DNA of 64,000 bases from JBGAPH01 sp046349955 (GTDB lineage Bacteria; Planctomycetota; Planctomycetia; Pirellulales; JBGAPH01), in contig JAXMBI010000003.1 of NCBI GenBank assembly GCA_046349955.1, forward strand, positions 62,001-126,000. The letters run 5' to 3'. Both the position numbers and the translations under genes were made by a program. Position 1 is the stretch's first letter. Each line of letters starts with the position of its first letter. The notes beneath the pieces were generated by a model. That model had not been told where the DNA came from. It did not search any database and worked only from the letters and a program-made list of their open reading frames with translations. Below, piece after piece: positions 15,805 to 23,764 of this stretch.

Positions 15805-16902
15805 TTGGCAACCCGAGCGTCTTTCACGCCTTCCGATAGCCGCCTCCCGGCCGGCGCCGCCAACAGCCCGGCCGCCAAGCGGCGCTTTGCCAGCGACAAT
15901 ACGGCCGGCATCTGCCCTGAAGCCTGGCAGGCCATGGAGCGGGCCAACCAGGGGGCGGCGGCGGCCTATGGCGACGACCCCTGGACGCTCGAGGCCAGCA
16001 ACCGGCTGCGCGAGCTGTTCGAGATCGACTGCGACGTCTTCTTCACCTTTGGCGGCACCGCCGCCAACTCGTTGGGCCTCGCGTCGCTTTGCCAGTCGTA
16101 TCACAGCGTGATCGCCCACGAGTTCGCCCACGTCGAAACCGACGAGTGCGGCGGGCCTGAGTTCTACTCGAATGGCACCAAGCTGCTGTTGGCCAGCGGC
16201 CCGAACGGGAAAGTCGACCCCGCGGCGGTCGAGGCGATCGTTCGCCGGCGCACCGACATCCACTTCCCCAAGCCGCGGGCCCTGAGCATCACCCAGGCCA
16301 CCGAGATGGGCACGGTCTACACGCTGGCCGAACTCGACGCGGTGCGCGAAGTGGCCCACCGCACCGGACTGCGGCTGCATATGGACGGCGCCCGCTTCGC
16401 CAACGCGGTGGCCTCGCTCGGCGCTTCTCCCAAGGAGATCACCTGGAAGATGGGGGTCGACGTGCTCTGCTTCGGCGGCACGAAGAACGGCATGGCCGTC
16501 GGCGATTGCGTGATCTTCTTCAACCACGAACTGGCGCACGAGTTCGGCTACCGTTGCAAGCAGGCGGGGCAGCTCGCCTCGAAGATGCGGTTCCTGGCGG
16601 CGCCCTGGACAGGGCTGCTCGAGAATGGCGCCTGGCTCGAAAACGGCCGCCGCGCCAACCGCGCGGCGCAGCGCCTAGCGGCCGGGCTGCGGCAGATCGC
16701 CGGCGTCGAGATTCTGTTCCCGGTCGAGGCCAACAGCGTGTTCGTGCGGTTCCCGGCGCCGATCGCCGAGGGGCTGCGCTCGGCTGGCTGGGTGTTCTAC
16801 AACTTCATCGGCGCCGGGGGCCAACGCCTGATGTGCAACTGGTCGACCACGGATGAAGACGTCGACGAGCTACTGGCCGACGTGGGGCGCTTCGGGGCGT
16901 GA
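15805..16902 (+). CDS. Low-specificity threonine aldolase-like PLP enzyme
   Basis: A 365-residue fold-type I PLP enzyme. The N-terminal FASDNTAGICPEAW, the middle HMDGARFANAV and the PLP lysine in CFGGTKNGM are those of the threonine/allo-threonine aldolase family (LtaE), which cleaves threonine to glycine and acetaldehyde. The FFTFGGTAANSL loop binds the cofactor phosphate. The start is a TTG at 15805; no ATG lies upstream of the conserved core. It is transcribed away from the molybdoenzyme operon and followed by family A and B repeats. Confidence 0.88.
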   Translation: MATRASFTPSDSRLPAGAANSPAAKRRFASDNTAGICPEAWQAMERANQGAAAAYGDDPWTLEASNRLRELFEIDCDVFFTFGGTAANSLGLASLCQSYHSVIAHEFAHVETDECGGPEFYSNGTKLLLASGPNGKVDPAAVEAIVRRRTDIHFPKPRALSITQATEMGTVYTLAELDAVREVAHRTGLRLHMDGARFANAVASLGASPKEITWKMGVDVLCFGGTKNGMAVGDCVIFFNHELAHEFGYRCKQAGQLASKMRFLAAPWTGLLENGAWLENGRRANRAAQRLAAGLRQIAGVEILFPVEANSVFVRFPAPIAEGLRSAGWVFYNFIGAGGQRLMCNWSTTDEDVDELLADVGRFGA

Positions 16903-16906
16903 ATTT

Positions 16907-17068
16907 GAACCACCAAGACACAAGACTCAAAGACACAAAGAAATTCATTTCTCGCCAAGGCGCGAAGCTCGCAAAGCCGACCCAGCGATCTTTCTTTGCG
17001 GTCTTTGCGCCTTGGCGAGAAACATTCTGCATTCTTCGTGTCTTCGTGTCTTTGTGCCTTCGTGGTTC
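16907..17068 (+). repeat. Family A palindromic repeat, copy A1
   Basis: A nested inverted repeat. The outer arms start GAACCACCAAGACAC and end GTGTCTTTGTGCCTTCGTGGTTC-like sequence (16907-16942 with 17032-17068). The inner arms pair 16948-16976 with 16994-17022 around TTTCTCGCCAAGGCGC. It begins five bases after the threonine aldolase stop. Copies A2 (22491) and A3 (47891) share the arms. No coding capacity is likely. Confidence 0.88.
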
Positions 17069-17104
17069 AGAATACTGGGTCGCAATCAAGCCTCGCCTAG
17101 GCGC

Positions 17105-17215
17105 GTAGGTTAAGCTTCAGCATAACTCTGGAGCGGCGCGAGCCTCGCGAGCAACAAGCGGCGCCTGCGAGATGCGCGGCGGCGCGCGGGGTCGTTATGC
17201 TGAAGCATAACCTAC
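17105..17215 (+). repeat. Family B palindromic repeat, copy B1
   Basis: About 111 bases bounded by inverted 22-base arms: left GTAGGTTAAGCTTCAGCATAAC (one change from the other copies; 17105-17126), right GTTATGCTGAAGCATAAC then CTAC (17194-17215). Each arm is itself a small palindrome. The core is very GC-rich. It ends five bases before the stop codon of the glycosylase gene on the minus strand, where it could act as an RNA hairpin at the 3' end. Confidence 0.88.
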
Positions 17216-17220
17216 GCGGT

Positions 17221-18102
17221 CTAGAGGTCATCCAAGTGCCGGGGCCAGTCGTCCTTCAGCAGCCGTGACAGGGAGCGGTCGGCCAGGATGCGGCCGCCGG
17301 TTTGGCAGCCGGGGCAGTAGTTCGTTTCGTTGTCGGCATAGCGAATCCTTTGCACCGGCGCGCCGCACACCGGGCACGGCTCGCGGAATTTGCCATGCAC
17401 TGCCATCTCTGGGCGAAAGGCCGTGACGTGGGCCGGAAAGCCGTCGCCCATTTCGCGCCGGGAGCGGTCGATCCACTCCTCGAGCACCTGCTGCACCGCG
17501 GCAAACAGCTGCTCCACCTCTTCGTCGCTCACCTTCTGCGAGAGAGCCAGCGGCGACAACCTCGCGCGGTGCAAGATCTCGTCAGAATAGGCGTTGCCGA
17601 TGCCGGAAAAGAGCCGTGGGTCGGCCAGTGCTCGCTTGAGCGTGTGGTTCTCGAGCCGCAGCCGCGCTGCGAACTCCGGCAGCCCAGCGGCCAGCACATC
17701 GAGGCCGCCGCGATCGTGCTCCCTGATGCCGGCCTCCCCCTCAACCAGCCACAGTCCGGCCCGGCGTTTGGGCCCAGCCTCGGTGAACACCAGGCAGCCT
17801 GAATCGAAATCGAACGCAGCCAGGTTCTGTTTGCCGGCGAGCTTGGCCTCGGGCGGCTTCCACTGCAGCCGCCCCGCGATCATCAGGTGCAGCACGAGCC
17901 AGAGGTCCCCCTCGAGCCCGATCGCGATCCGCTTGCCGAGCCGGCGCAGCTCGCGCACGGCGCGACCGGCGGCCGCTTCCAGCGGCGGTTCGAACGTCCG
18001 CAGCACGAACGGACTCTGCACCCGCACGCCGAGCAACCTATGGCCCAAGATCCGCCGCTCGAGCGCCTCGAGGTAAACGGTGATGTCAGGCAGCTCAGGC
18101 AT
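17221..18102 (-). CDS. Fpg/Nei-family DNA glycosylase
   Basis: A 293-residue protein beginning MPELPD, with the catalytic N-terminal Pro2 and Glu3 of formamidopyrimidine/endonuclease VIII glycosylases. The helix-two-turn-helix region is around RLFSGIGNAYSDEILH, and the C-terminal zinc finger is CPVC with CPGC 16 residues later. It excises oxidised bases and nicks the abasic site. The ATG at 18102 is chosen because the family starts at this Met-Pro. The gene is flanked by a family B repeat at its 3' end and a family C repeat three bases upstream of its start. Confidence 0.95.
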   Translation of the reverse strand: MPELPDITVYLEALERRILGHRLLGVRVQSPFVLRTFEPPLEAAAGRAVRELRRLGKRIAIGLEGDLWLVLHLMIAGRLQWKPPEAKLAGKQNLAAFDFDSGCLVFTEAGPKRRAGLWLVEGEAGIREHDRGGLDVLAAGLPEFAARLRLENHTLKRALADPRLFSGIGNAYSDEILHRARLSPLALSQKVSDEEVEQLFAAVQQVLEEWIDRSRREMGDGFPAHVTAFRPEMAVHGKFREPCPVCGAPVQRIRYADNETNYCPGCQTGGRILADRSLSRLLKDDWPRHLDDL

Positions 18103-18105
18103 GGC

Positions 18106-18230
18106 GTAGCCCGCACACTCTTTGTGCCGAAGGGTGGAGCGAAGAGGACGGAGGTCTTGGCGAGTTGCCGCGTGCGCCAAACGCGCTACGCGCCGCATCA
18201 GCTTTCCGCACACGGGGGTGTGCGGGCTAC
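18106..18230 (+). repeat. Family C palindromic repeat, copy C1
   Basis: About 125 bases with inverted arms, left GTAGCCCGCACACTC (18106-18120) and right GGGTGTGCGGGCTAC (18216-18230). It lies just upstream of the Fpg/Nei start, so it fills that gene's leader, and ends 20 bases past the stop of the DUF1501 gene. The second copy is at 46349. Confidence 0.85.
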
Positions 18231-18250
18231 GGATCGCAGGCAAAGCCGCG

Positions 18251-19663
18251 CTACGCCAGCACTCCGCGAATCACCTCGCCGGCCACGTCGGTCAGGCGGT
18301 AGCGGCGGCCGTTGTGGAAGTACGTCAGCTTCTTGTGGTCGACGCCCAGCAGGTGCAGCAGCGTGGCGTGCAGATCGTGAACGCTCGTGCGGTCGACCGC
18401 GGCCTTATAGCCCACTTCGTCGGTCTCGCCGTGGGTCGTGCCCCCCTTGATGCCGGCGCCGGCCAGCCAGTAACAGAAGCCATGAGGGTTGTGGTCGCGG
18501 CCGTCGCCGTCTTGGCTCACCGGCATGCGGCCGAACTCGCCTCCCCAGATCACGAGCGTCGAATCGAGCAGCCCGCGGGCACGCAGATCGGTGAGCAGGC
18601 CGTCGATCGGGCGGTCGGTCGCCAGGCAGTGCCCCTTGTGGTTCTCGGTCAGCTTGCCGTGGGCGTCCCACTCGCCGTCGGAATAGACCTGCACGAACCG
18701 CACGCCGCGCTCCACCAGCCGCCGCGCGAGCAAACACTTGCGGCCGAACGAGCTCGTTTGCTTTTCGAAGAGTCCATACATCTTCTTGGTGCCGGCCGAC
18801 TCGGTGGTAAAGTCGACGAGGTCCGTGGCCTCCATCTGCATTCGGTAGGCCAGCTCGAAGGACTGAATGCGAGCGGCCAGATCGGCCTCGCCGGGATGGC
18901 TGCGGAGGTGTTCGTCGTTGAGCTTGGCCAGCAGGTCGAGTTGGGCCCGCTGGTCGGCGTCGGAAACGTCGGCCGGCCGCTCGAGATTGAGAATCGGCTT
19001 GCCGGAGGGGCGGAACAGCGTGCCTTGGTGCTGCGAGGGGAGGAAGCCGGCGCTCCAGTTGAGCGGCCCCCCCTTCACCCCCTGATTGTTCCCCAGCACG
19101 ACGAAGCCCGGCAGATTTTGGTTCTCGCTCCCCAGGCCGTAGGTGACCCAGGAGCCGGCTGAGGGAAAGCCGGGGCGCGGAATGCCGGTGTTCACCTGGT
19201 AGAGGGCCGGCACATGGTTGCTCGACTCGGTGTAGAGCGACTTCACGAAGGCCAGCTCGTCGACGTGCTTGGCGACGCTCGGGTATTGGTCGCAAACCCA
19301 GGCGCCGCACTCGCCGTGCCGCGCGAACTTGAAGGGGCTCTTCATGAGCGGGCCCGGGTTGCCGAAGAAGACGTCGATGTCCATCTTCTGGCCGGCCCGC
19401 TTGTCGAGCTCCGGCTTGGGATCGAACAGATCGACGCCGCTGGGGCCCCCCTCCATGAAGAGCCAGATCACCGAGCGGGCCTTGGCCGGATGGTGAAGCC
19501 CTCGGGGCGCAGCAGCGGCTTCCTGCGGGCTAGGCTCGGCGCCCAGCTCCCGCACGAAGAGATCGCCTAGGGCCAGCATGCCGCAGCCAAGCCCGGCGCG
19601 TTCGAGGAACTGCCGGCGATTGCCGACGGTTTGGCGAGCGCCGCAATGCGTGGACGGGGGCAT
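18251..19663 (-). CDS. DUF1501 family protein with Tat signal
   Basis: A 470-residue protein. The ATG at 19663 places a twin-arginine signal (NRRQFLERAGLGCGM) near residue 16. The body shows the DUF1501 hallmarks of planctomycetes: SVIWLFMEGGPSGVDLFDPKP, the Asp/His-rich TLVIWGGEFGRMPVSQ near the end, and the final DLHATLLHLLGVDHKKLTY. DUF1501 is distantly related to the alkaline phosphatase/sulfatase fold and is usually encoded beside a DUF1549/DUF1553 cytochrome protein. No such partner is adjacent here. It should be folded in the cytoplasm and exported. Confidence 0.92.
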   Translation of the reverse strand: MPPSTHCGARQTVGNRRQFLERAGLGCGMLALGDLFVRELGAEPSPQEAAAAPRGLHHPAKARSVIWLFMEGGPSGVDLFDPKPELDKRAGQKMDIDVFFGNPGPLMKSPFKFARHGECGAWVCDQYPSVAKHVDELAFVKSLYTESSNHVPALYQVNTGIPRPGFPSAGSWVTYGLGSENQNLPGFVVLGNNQGVKGGPLNWSAGFLPSQHQGTLFRPSGKPILNLERPADVSDADQRAQLDLLAKLNDEHLRSHPGEADLAARIQSFELAYRMQMEATDLVDFTTESAGTKKMYGLFEKQTSSFGRKCLLARRLVERGVRFVQVYSDGEWDAHGKLTENHKGHCLATDRPIDGLLTDLRARGLLDSTLVIWGGEFGRMPVSQDGDGRDHNPHGFCYWLAGAGIKGGTTHGETDEVGYKAAVDRTSVHDLHATLLHLLGVDHKKLTYFHNGRRYRLTDVAGEVIRGVLA

Positions 19664-19765
19664 GAGACTGAATGCTATGGATGACCGGAGGCGAAAGACG
19701 GCGTGCCGCCTCTCTCCCACCCTACTCGGTCGTCAATCGCCTCGCCACCCGGTCGGGCACCTTGC

Positions 19766-19969
19766 CTAGCTCGGTCCGCGCCACATGGCTGCGTCGATTA
19801 CCGACCAGATGTGGATGATCCACCCCAGTAGAAAGAACCACAGCACGGTTGCGAGCACGAACTGCACGAGCGCCATCAGGAAGCGCCCCTGCACGAGTTG
19901 GCCTAAACCGGCGTAAAAACAGCTGCAAACAGCGGCGATCACGTTGGCGGTCGAACCTTGGCCGGCCAT
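19766..19969 (-). CDS. Small two-helix membrane protein
   Basis: A 67-residue protein with two hydrophobic segments (about residues 9-27 and 32-58) and a conserved-looking CFYAGLGQLVQGR turn between them, similar in layout to TM2-type small membrane proteins. It starts with an ATG and ends AAMWRGPS. No function can be given. It lies 102 bases upstream of the DUF1501 start on the same strand. Confidence 0.65.
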   Translation of the reverse strand: MAGQGSTANVIAAVCSCFYAGLGQLVQGRFLMALVQFVLATVLWFFLLGWIIHIWSVIDAAMWRGPS

Positions 19970-20557
19970 CTTCGGTGCGTACCCTCCTCGGGTGGGTTAG
20001 AAGTGTCTTTGAGAATCGTCTCTCTGCTAATTCGCTGGAGAGGACGCATGCTTGCCCTACGAGATTCTATGCGGACGCGTCCCCCCGTACATGGGGCTCG
20101 TGTTGTTTGCCTCTCAGCTTCGCCCGATTTCCTTTCTTGCTTATCCGCGCCAACCCTTTGACGATTCCGGAGCGATTCGGTAGGTTGAAAGTACTGCGGT
20201 TAGTTTGTCGGTTGTTCCGGTTGTGCCGAGCTTGCCACTGCTCGTCCGCGCAGGTTCTCTTCACGCGCACGGAACTGCACCTGCCTTCGCCGACAGGCCA
20301 ATCGCCTGAAGGATCGGCGGCCGTTCCTCACGGCCGGTTCCCGTCACCCTGCAAGCTGGGACGCTTGGGCATTGCCATCACTCGCTCGCGCTCAGGCAGC
20401 TTCGTTTTGTTGCTGCGCGCTCGGGTCGGGGCAGCCGTCGCGGTGGGAACTGGGCGCGAAACGAAGGGCTGTGGCTCGTTGTTAGCGTGCTTTGCAGCAG
20501 GACGCCCGCGGAGCGCTCACCCTTGATCTGCGCCTTGTCGAACGCGAGCGTGCTGCC
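19970..20557. other. 588-base stretch without a supported gene
   Basis: This gap lies between the small membrane protein and the PEP-CTERM gene and is somewhat less GC-rich than its surroundings. Short frames exist on both strands but have no ribosome binding site, domain or coherent composition. There is a small hairpin around ggccgttcctcacggcc (near 20328). It may hold the promoter of the PEP-CTERM gene or a decayed gene; nothing definite is seen. Confidence 0.5.
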
Positions 20558-21403
20558 ATGTGTCGTCGCGCGGTCTGCCGCCTGGCCCTAGGAGGGCTGT
20601 GCCTGCTGCTGATTCCCACGGAGGTTCGAGCTGAATCGAATTCGCTGTTCAGCTACGAGCTGCGGCTGTCGGAAGACCTGGCGCTGCTCTCCTCACCCCA
20701 CGACGCGCGGCTGGCAGAGCGGGCGGTGTCGAAATCGGCCAACGCTTTGGCCGTCACTCGCAACAATCCCTACGTGCGGCTGACCAACACCTCGGCTTCG
20801 GCGCCGATCCAGAGCTTTCAGCTTTCGATCGGCGACGCGGCGAACGCCGTGTTCGACGCGCTCCAGATCGTGGGCCCACCGGCCGGCACGACCGCCCGGC
20901 TGCTCGCTCCCACCGACGCGGTGCAGGGGGGCGCCCGCGCGCAAGTGATCGAATTCGTGTTCGATCAGGGGCTTGCGCCGGGACGCTCGCTCACCTTTCA
21001 GCTCGACATCGACCCCGTGAAGGCCGGCATGCTCGACAAGCAGGACTTCCGCCACATCTTGTTCGATCTGGGGGGCAACGACTCGTCCGACAACGCGCGG
21101 GTGAGCGTGGTCTTCAACGCCGACGTTCCCGACGGAGTTTCGAACACGCTGACCACGCGTCTGCCCGACTACTCGTTGACCACGGGGCAATTCAACGTGA
21201 CGGAGAATGTCGTGGCTCAGCAGGTGGTGCAAGAGATGCCCGAGGGCTGCTGCCCGACTGAGCCGTGCGGCGTGTTCATCGTGTCGCACCAGGCGGTGCC
21301 GGAGCCGGCCACGGTGTGGCTGGCCTTGGGAGGGGCGGGGACGCTGGCCGTGCGCGGCATCTATCGCCGTGCTAAGCGATCAGCCGTTTGCGGAAAGAGC
21401 TGA
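20558..21403 (+). CDS. PEP-CTERM sorting-signal protein
   Basis: A 281-residue exported protein. The ATG at 20558 starts a Sec signal (cleavage near VRA, residue 25). The C-terminus has VPEPATVWLAL, a hydrophobic stretch and a basic tail RRAKRSAV, the PEP-CTERM motif recognised by exosortase for sorting to the outside, often with biofilm matrix. The body is a beta-rich domain without a named family. Its last 32 bases overlap, tail to tail, the 3' end of the GT9 gene, which together with the next genes suggests a surface-glycan neighbourhood. Confidence 0.88.
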   Translation: MCRRAVCRLALGGLCLLLIPTEVRAESNSLFSYELRLSEDLALLSSPHDARLAERAVSKSANALAVTRNNPYVRLTNTSASAPIQSFQLSIGDAANAVFDALQIVGPPAGTTARLLAPTDAVQGGARAQVIEFVFDQGLAPGRSLTFQLDIDPVKAGMLDKQDFRHILFDLGGNDSSDNARVSVVFNADVPDGVSNTLTTRLPDYSLTTGQFNVTENVVAQQVVQEMPEGCCPTEPCGVFIVSHQAVPEPATVWLALGGAGTLAVRGIYRRAKRSAVCGKS

Positions 21404-22442
21404 CCGCCTGCAGATTGGCCGCGACGACGTCTTCCACATCGATCCGCGCCATGTGCTCAGGGCCCACGGGGCGCTCGCCGGGGTCGCCCGGCGCCACGAG
21501 CAGCGTGTGCCCATCGCCGAAGGGCGCCCACTTGGCGGGCGCCTGCGCCGGGTGGGAGCTAAAGAGCGCCACCACGGGCGTGCCCACGGCCCCGGCCAAG
21601 TGCATGGGCCCGGTGGACGACACCGTGAGCACATCGACCTGATCGAGCGCCGCCACGAGTTCGAGCAGCCCAAACTCGGCAAAGAAGCCAATGCTCGGCC
21701 GCTTGCTGGGGGGCACGAGCTGCTCCATCTTGTCGAGCAGCGGTTTTTCGGAGCGATGCCCAAACACGGCGACGCGGCCGTGCTCGGCCAAGCGCGTGGC
21801 GAGCATGGCGTAGTGCTCGATCGGCCAGTTGAACGAGCTCTGCCGGCTGCCGGGGTTGATGGCGAACAGCGGCCGATGGACGCCGAGCCGAGCCTGCAGC
21901 TTCCGCCCGATCCGGCTCCGCAGCATCAGATCGACCTCGAGTCTCGGCGTGGGGCGCCGCGAAGAGACCGGCAGCCCCAGCCGCCGCACGAAGGCCAGGG
22001 CGAACTCCGACTCGTGGACTGGCGGCCGGCTGCGGTGCAAGAACAGCCGATGGCTGCCGAGCAGAAAACCGGAGAAGCCGTAGGCCCAACAAACGCGGGT
22101 GGGAATGCCGGCCCACCAGGCGCCCCAGGCGTTGCGGCTGTTGGCGGCGATCACGAGCGCGGCGTCGAAGCGGTGGCGAGCCAAGCGGCGCCCCAACTCG
22201 CGGGCGGTCTGTTCGGGCCGGTCGAGCAGCACGTCGCTCACGGCCGGGTTGCCTTGCAGCAGCGAGGCCGTGTTCTCGCTGGCCAGCACCGTGATTCGCG
22301 CCTCAGGAAGCGCACGGCGGGCCGCCTCGAGCGCCGGCAGCGTCATCACCATGTCGCCCAGGCGATCGTTGCGCATGACCAACAGCCGCCGGATTTCCGG
22401 CACGGCTGCGGCAGGTTCGAGGCTGGCAAGTTGAGGCGTCAA
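21372..22442 (-). CDS. Glycosyltransferase family 9 (heptosyltransferase-like)
   Basis: A 356-residue GT-B enzyme. RRLLVMRNDRLGDMVMTLP near the N-terminus, FAINPGSRQSSFNWP in the middle and the SSTGPMHLAGAVGTPVVALF donor-site motif are those of ADP-heptose:LPS heptosyltransferases (WaaC/WaaF/RfaQ). The start is uncertain: TTG at 22442 or GTG at 22403, neither with a strong ribosome site. It probably adds heptose or a related sugar to a lipid-linked glycan at the inner membrane, fitting the HldE gene at the other end of the locus. A family A repeat separates it from the dehydrogenase gene. Confidence 0.9.
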   Translation of the reverse strand: MTPQLASLEPAAAVPEIRRLLVMRNDRLGDMVMTLPALEAARRALPEARITVLASENTASLLQGNPAVSDVLLDRPEQTARELGRRLARHRFDAALVIAANSRNAWGAWWAGIPTRVCWAYGFSGFLLGSHRLFLHRSRPPVHESEFALAFVRRLGLPVSSRRPTPRLEVDLMLRSRIGRKLQARLGVHRPLFAINPGSRQSSFNWPIEHYAMLATRLAEHGRVAVFGHRSEKPLLDKMEQLVPPSKRPSIGFFAEFGLLELVAALDQVDVLTVSSTGPMHLAGAVGTPVVALFSSHPAQAPAKWAPFGDGHTLLVAPGDPGERPVGPEHMARIDVEDVVAANLQAVSSFRKRLIA

Positions 22443-22490
22443 ACGATCCGCTCGCTGGTCAACGTCGTTTCATGCACAGGATGGAGGATT

Positions 22491-22644
22491 GAACCACCAA
22501 GACACAAAGGCACAAAGAAATTCATTTCTCGCCAAGGCGCAAAGCTCGCAAAGAGCGGCGACGCAGTCAATTGCCTCTTGGCGGTCTTTGCGTCTTTGCG
22601 AGAAACCAACTCCGCATCCTCCGCGTCTTCGCGCCTCCGCGGTG
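22491..22644 (+). repeat. Family A palindromic repeat, copy A2
   Basis: The left arm (22491-22560) is nearly identical to A1: GAACCACCAAGACACAAAGG, then TTCTCGCCAAGGCGCAAAGC. The inner right arm CTTTGCGTCTTTGCGAGAAA (22585-22605) pairs with it. The outer right arm is replaced by a different module, ATCCTCCGCGTCTTCGCGCC and CCGCGGTG, also seen in A3. This shows the family is modular. It lies between the GT9 and dehydrogenase genes. Confidence 0.85.
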
Positions 22645-22655
22645 AAATGCTTTCG

Positions 22656-23744
22656 CTACAAGGTAATGCGTCCGCCTTGGGCGCGGATGCTGCGCCCGGC
22701 GGCTTCGAGCACGCGGACCACGCGGACGCCGGCCCGGCCGTCGGACCGCGGCGTTTGTCCGCTGCGCAAGCACTCGAGGAAGTGCTGGGCCATCGCGCTC
22801 AAGGGTTCGGTCTGCGGCAGGTGGGGCGACCAGATGTCCCCCAGGCGGTAGCTCACAAGCGCCCCGCGGCGGCTCTCGGCGTCTTGCACCTCGAAGCCGC
22901 GGTCGTAGACCTTGATCGGCTCGGCCGGATCGAGCTGGTTGTAGACTAGGCTCTTGCGGCTGCCGCCCACGATCAGGTGCCGGATCTTCGTGGGGCTCAT
23001 CCAGTTCACGTGGAACGTGGCGATCAGGCCGCTGCCGAAATCCAAGTTCAGATAGGCCACGTCTTCCTGCTCGCTGGCGGTGTGCGAAGCGCCGATCGCC
23101 GAGAGGCTGCGCGGCTCGCGCTCCAGCAAGTAGTCGACGATCGACAGATCGTGGGGCGCGAGATCCCAGAGCACGTTCACATCGTTCTGGAACAGTCCCA
23201 GGTTGATCCGCACGCTGTCGATGAAGTAGAGCTCGCCCAATTCGCCGCTGGCGACCAGCTCGCGAATCTTGTTGACGGCCGGGCTGTAGAGAAACGTGTG
23301 GTCGACCATCAGCGTCAGCCCGCGCTCGTCGGCCAATCGCACGAGCGCCTCGCCTTCGGCTGAGGAAAGCGCGAGTGGTTTCTCCACGAGCACGTGCTTG
23401 CCGGCTTCGAGGGCGGCCTTGGCCAGCGGAGTGTGCGTGCGGACGGGCGTTGCGATCGCCAGGGCGTCGATCGTGGGGTCGGCGAGCACGTCCTCGAAGT
23501 TGGCGGTCGGTTCCGCGCCAGGGCAAAGGGCGCGGGCTTTTTCGAGCCGCGCCGCGTCGGCGTCGCACACGCGGGCCACGCGGCAGCCAGGGGCCGCTGA
23601 GAAGTTGCGAATCAGGTTCGGCCCCCAATAGCCGCAGCCGACGACAGCCATCGCGACCGTTTCATTCGCCGAGCGCACGCGGCGCGCAGAGTGCGGCGGC
23701 AGCGCCAGCGCGGTCGCCGAATCGTAGTGAGCTTGGTCGATCAT
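22656..23744 (-). CDS. Gfo/Idh/MocA sugar-nucleotide dehydrogenase, WlbA/WbpB-like
   Basis: A 362-residue oxidoreductase with the Rossmann motif VVGCGYWGPN and the catalytic-region VEKPLAL. The start is the ATG at 23744, 20 bases after the aminotransferase stop. It resembles UDP-N-acetylglucosaminuronate 3-dehydrogenases (WlbA, WbpB), which oxidise C3 so that the aminotransferase can install an amino group. The order here with a DegT aminotransferase and a hexapeptide acetyltransferase supports this pathway. NAD(H) is the expected cofactor. Sugar identity is inferred. Confidence 0.88.
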   Translation of the reverse strand: MIDQAHYDSATALALPPHSARRVRSANETVAMAVVGCGYWGPNLIRNFSAAPGCRVARVCDADAARLEKARALCPGAEPTANFEDVLADPTIDALAIATPVRTHTPLAKAALEAGKHVLVEKPLALSSAEGEALVRLADERGLTLMVDHTFLYSPAVNKIRELVASGELGELYFIDSVRINLGLFQNDVNVLWDLAPHDLSIVDYLLEREPRSLSAIGASHTASEQEDVAYLNLDFGSGLIATFHVNWMSPTKIRHLIVGGSRKSLVYNQLDPAEPIKVYDRGFEVQDAESRRGALVSYRLGDIWSPHLPQTEPLSAMAQHFLECLRSGQTPRSDGRAGVRVVRVLEAAGRSIRAQGGRITL

Positions 23745-23764
23745 CGTCGGAGCAATCTCGTTTT

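Noticed and set aside
16907..17068. Family A repeat as a tRNA or known structured RNA
   Set aside because: The arms fold as long nested hairpins without cloverleaf or T-loop sequence.
20067..20270. A 67-residue basic frame on the minus strand in the 588-base gap
   Set aside because: No ribosome site, domain or neighbour supports it.
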